From contig JAAYCB010000467.1 in assembly GCA_012744395.1 (NCBI GenBank), positions 1-33,656 on the forward strand: a stretch of DNA of 33,656 nucleotides, written 5' to 3'. The first letter of the stretch is position 1, and each line of letters starts with the position of its first letter. Below, piece after piece: positions 32,329 to 33,656 of the stretch. The stretch is from Pirellulaceae bacterium (lineage in GTDB: Bacteria > Planctomycetota > Planctomycetia > Pirellulales > Thermoguttaceae). A program made the translations under genes and the position numbers. The notes under the pieces are model-generated. The model did no database searches. It was not told where the DNA came from and saw only the letters and a program-made list of their open reading frames with translations.

Positions 32329-33656
32329 CTACGCATTGCCTTCGCGCACCAGCAGCGCCAGCAGCAGCGGCAGCACGACGAGGTTGCCGGCCAAGCCGCC
32401 GAGCATCGAGAAGCCCACCAGCGCCCCGAAATAGATCGTCGGCACGAACTGGCTCGTCGAGAGCACGGCAAACCCCGCCACCAGGGCGATCGTCGAGAAA
32501 ACCACGGCCCGGCCGACCGTCTGCTGCACGGCCCCTAGCGCGTCGGCCAGCGCCATGCCCTGTTCCCGCGCGCGGCGGAAGCTGGTCAGGTAGTGGACGG
32601 AAGAGTCGATCGACAGGCCCACCGAGACGGCCGCGATCATCGCGGCGCCCATGTTCAGCTTCAACCCCAGCCAGGCCATCATCCCAAGCACGACGAAGAT
32701 CGGCAGGATGTTGGGCACCAGCGCGATCAGGGCCAACAGCCACTGGCGCAAAGCCGCCAGCATCATTAGCCAGATCGCGCCGGTCGCGATCAGAAACGCC
32801 AGCCACTGGTCGCGGATGATGCTCTCGATCAGGTGGGCCAGGAGCACGAAGAAGCCGCTGACCACCGCACCGGGCTCTGCGGGCGCCGGGGGGAATTCCT
32901 CGCGGCAGATGCGTTCGACCTGTTCGATGATCGCCCGCTTCGTCGCCGAGGGCTGGCGTTCTTTGGAGCGGAGCATGATCCGCAGCAGATGCCGCCCGGG
33001 CTGGTCCGGATCCTCGCCGCGGAGCGTCGTTTTCAAGGCCGGCATTTTCTCGCTGAAGTGCCGCCAGGCGGTGCTCGCCATCAGGTTGCGGCGGAACGCT
33101 GTCCGGGCCCCATCGGGGTCGGAAGGCGCGGCGGCCAGCACGCCATCGACCATGCTCAGGACCTTCGTCAGTCCCGCGGTCGGTGAACCGTCAACGCCTT
33201 GCACCACGACTTCCTCGCGAAGCCGGTTTTCGAGGCGGCGAATCCGGCTGAGATATTCCCAGTCGGGCTCGTCGGGACCTGGCGCCATCACGTCCCAGAC
33301 GCCCGCCCCGCCCAGCCGCGTCTCCACGAACTCGTAGGACCGGACGATCGGGCTGTCGGCGCGAAAGTTCTTGGTGAAATCGCTTTCGATCTCCATCCGC
33401 GCGTTGCCCGCGGCGGCCGCGGCGACGACGACGAGGATCGCCATTCCCAGCGTCTTGGGGCGCCGCTGGACAAGGCTGGCGAGGTTGGCGAGCTGGCGTT
33501 CGAGCAGCCCCTCTCCCCATGCCCGATGCGGGTCGGCGTCGAATCGGCCCCAGAGCGCCAGGCCCGGCACGATCAGCATCACGCTCGCCAGGACCGACAG
33601 GGTGCCGATGGCCATCATCAGGCCGAAATCCTGCACCGCGCCGACGTTGCTGACCA
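32329..33656 (-). CDS. MMPL/RND-family transporter, C-terminal part, start beyond window
   Basis: At least 442 residues, continuing past base 33656 with no start visible; an internal GTG at 33636 is not a convincing start because sequence 'VSNVGAVQDFGLMMAIGT' runs through it, matching the end of the first sterol-sensing-like membrane block. One membrane helix follows, then a helix near 'RPKTLGMAILVVVAAAAAG', a large periplasmic domain, and five helices of the second block including 'NILPIFVVLGMMAWLGLKLNMGAAMIAAVSVGLSIDSSVHYL' with the Asp characteristic of RND proton relay. It probably exports lipids or hydrophobic compounds, as for HpnN-like or MmpL proteins, using the proton gradient. The substrate is unknown. 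The gene ends at the window's repeat element boundary. Confidence 0.88.
   Translation of the reverse strand, partial: VSNVGAVQDFGLMMAIGTLSVLASVMLIVPGLALWGRFDADPHRAWGEGLLERQLANLASLVQRRPKTLGMAILVVVAAAAAGNARMEIESDFTKNFRADSPIVRSYEFVETRLGGAGVWDVMAPGPDEPDWEYLSRIRRLENRLREEVVVQGVDGSPTAGLTKVLSMVDGVLAAAPSDPDGARTAFRRNLMASTAWRHFSEKMPALKTTLRGEDPDQPGRHLLRIMLRSKERQPSATKRAIIEQVERICREEFPPAPAEPGAVVSGFFVLLAHLIESIIRDQWLAFLIATGAIWLMMLAALRQWLLALIALVPNILPIFVVLGMMAWLGLKLNMGAAMIAAVSVGLSIDSSVHYLTSFRRAREQGMALADALGAVQQTVGRAVVFSTIALVAGFAVLSTSQFVPTIYFGALVGFSMLGGLAGNLVVLPLLLALLVREGNA

Overview
The window is GC-rich chromosomal DNA, most likely from a planctomycete of the Pirellulales/Thermoguttaceae type. The gene content supports this: a DUF1573 protein, a lipoprotein joining a phosphoesterase-like region to a multiheme cytochrome, a giant TPR protein with ExbB/ExbD and a membrane-anchored alpha/alpha-toroid protein, a HEAT-repeat lipoprotein, DUF4416, a Tat-exported TIM-barrel 'sugar phosphate isomerase', hopanoid genes, and interspersed repeats of a kind common in such genomes. 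The assignment is an inference from content; no rRNA is present.

Layout. 1-1241: the 5' end of tRNA-Leu(CAA) leaving the window, its promoter, and a HEAT lipoprotein gene, all on the minus strand. 1333-5289 (plus): a degenerate 28-bp repeat, a PAC2-family gene, recA with a promoter and operator-like palindrome, and an HtrA-like protease. 5332-9341 (plus): a tight three-gene operon of DUF4416, a WecA/MraY-family glycosyl-1-phosphate transferase and an O-antigen ligase/polymerase-like protein with a TPR tail; the genes overlap by 1 and 14 bases. 9405-12921 (plus): DUF1573 protein and the phosphoesterase-like/tetraheme lipoprotein. 12980-17373 (plus): hopanoid cluster shc-hpnH-hpnG, which makes hopene, adds adenosine and removes the adenine. 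17351-25112 (minus): TPR protein, ExbB, ExbD and toroid protein, in transcription order. Its last gene overlaps hpnG tail to tail by 23 bp.

25531-26523 (plus) is an NAD-dependent sugar-nucleotide epimerase. About 1 kb of gene-free, repeat-rich DNA follows. 27574-30748 (minus) holds arsC, phoB and phoR, with four hexamers at 11-bp period just upstream of phoB that look like a PhoB/PhoP binding region. 31073-32059 (plus) is the Tat-exported TIM-barrel protein; its stop codon lies in the end of a 239-bp element with 18-bp inverted termini. The window closes inside an MMPL/RND transporter gene (minus).

The best candidate for an undescribed system is the 17351-25112 operon. It resembles a Tol/Ton energiser (ExbB+ExbD) in which the TonB/TolA role could be taken by a protein with three membrane helices, a ~500-residue Pro/Ala-rich spacer and a C-terminal alpha/alpha toroid, together with a ~1,050-residue exported TPR protein in place of a CpoB-like one. 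This is a hypothesis from architecture and synteny only.
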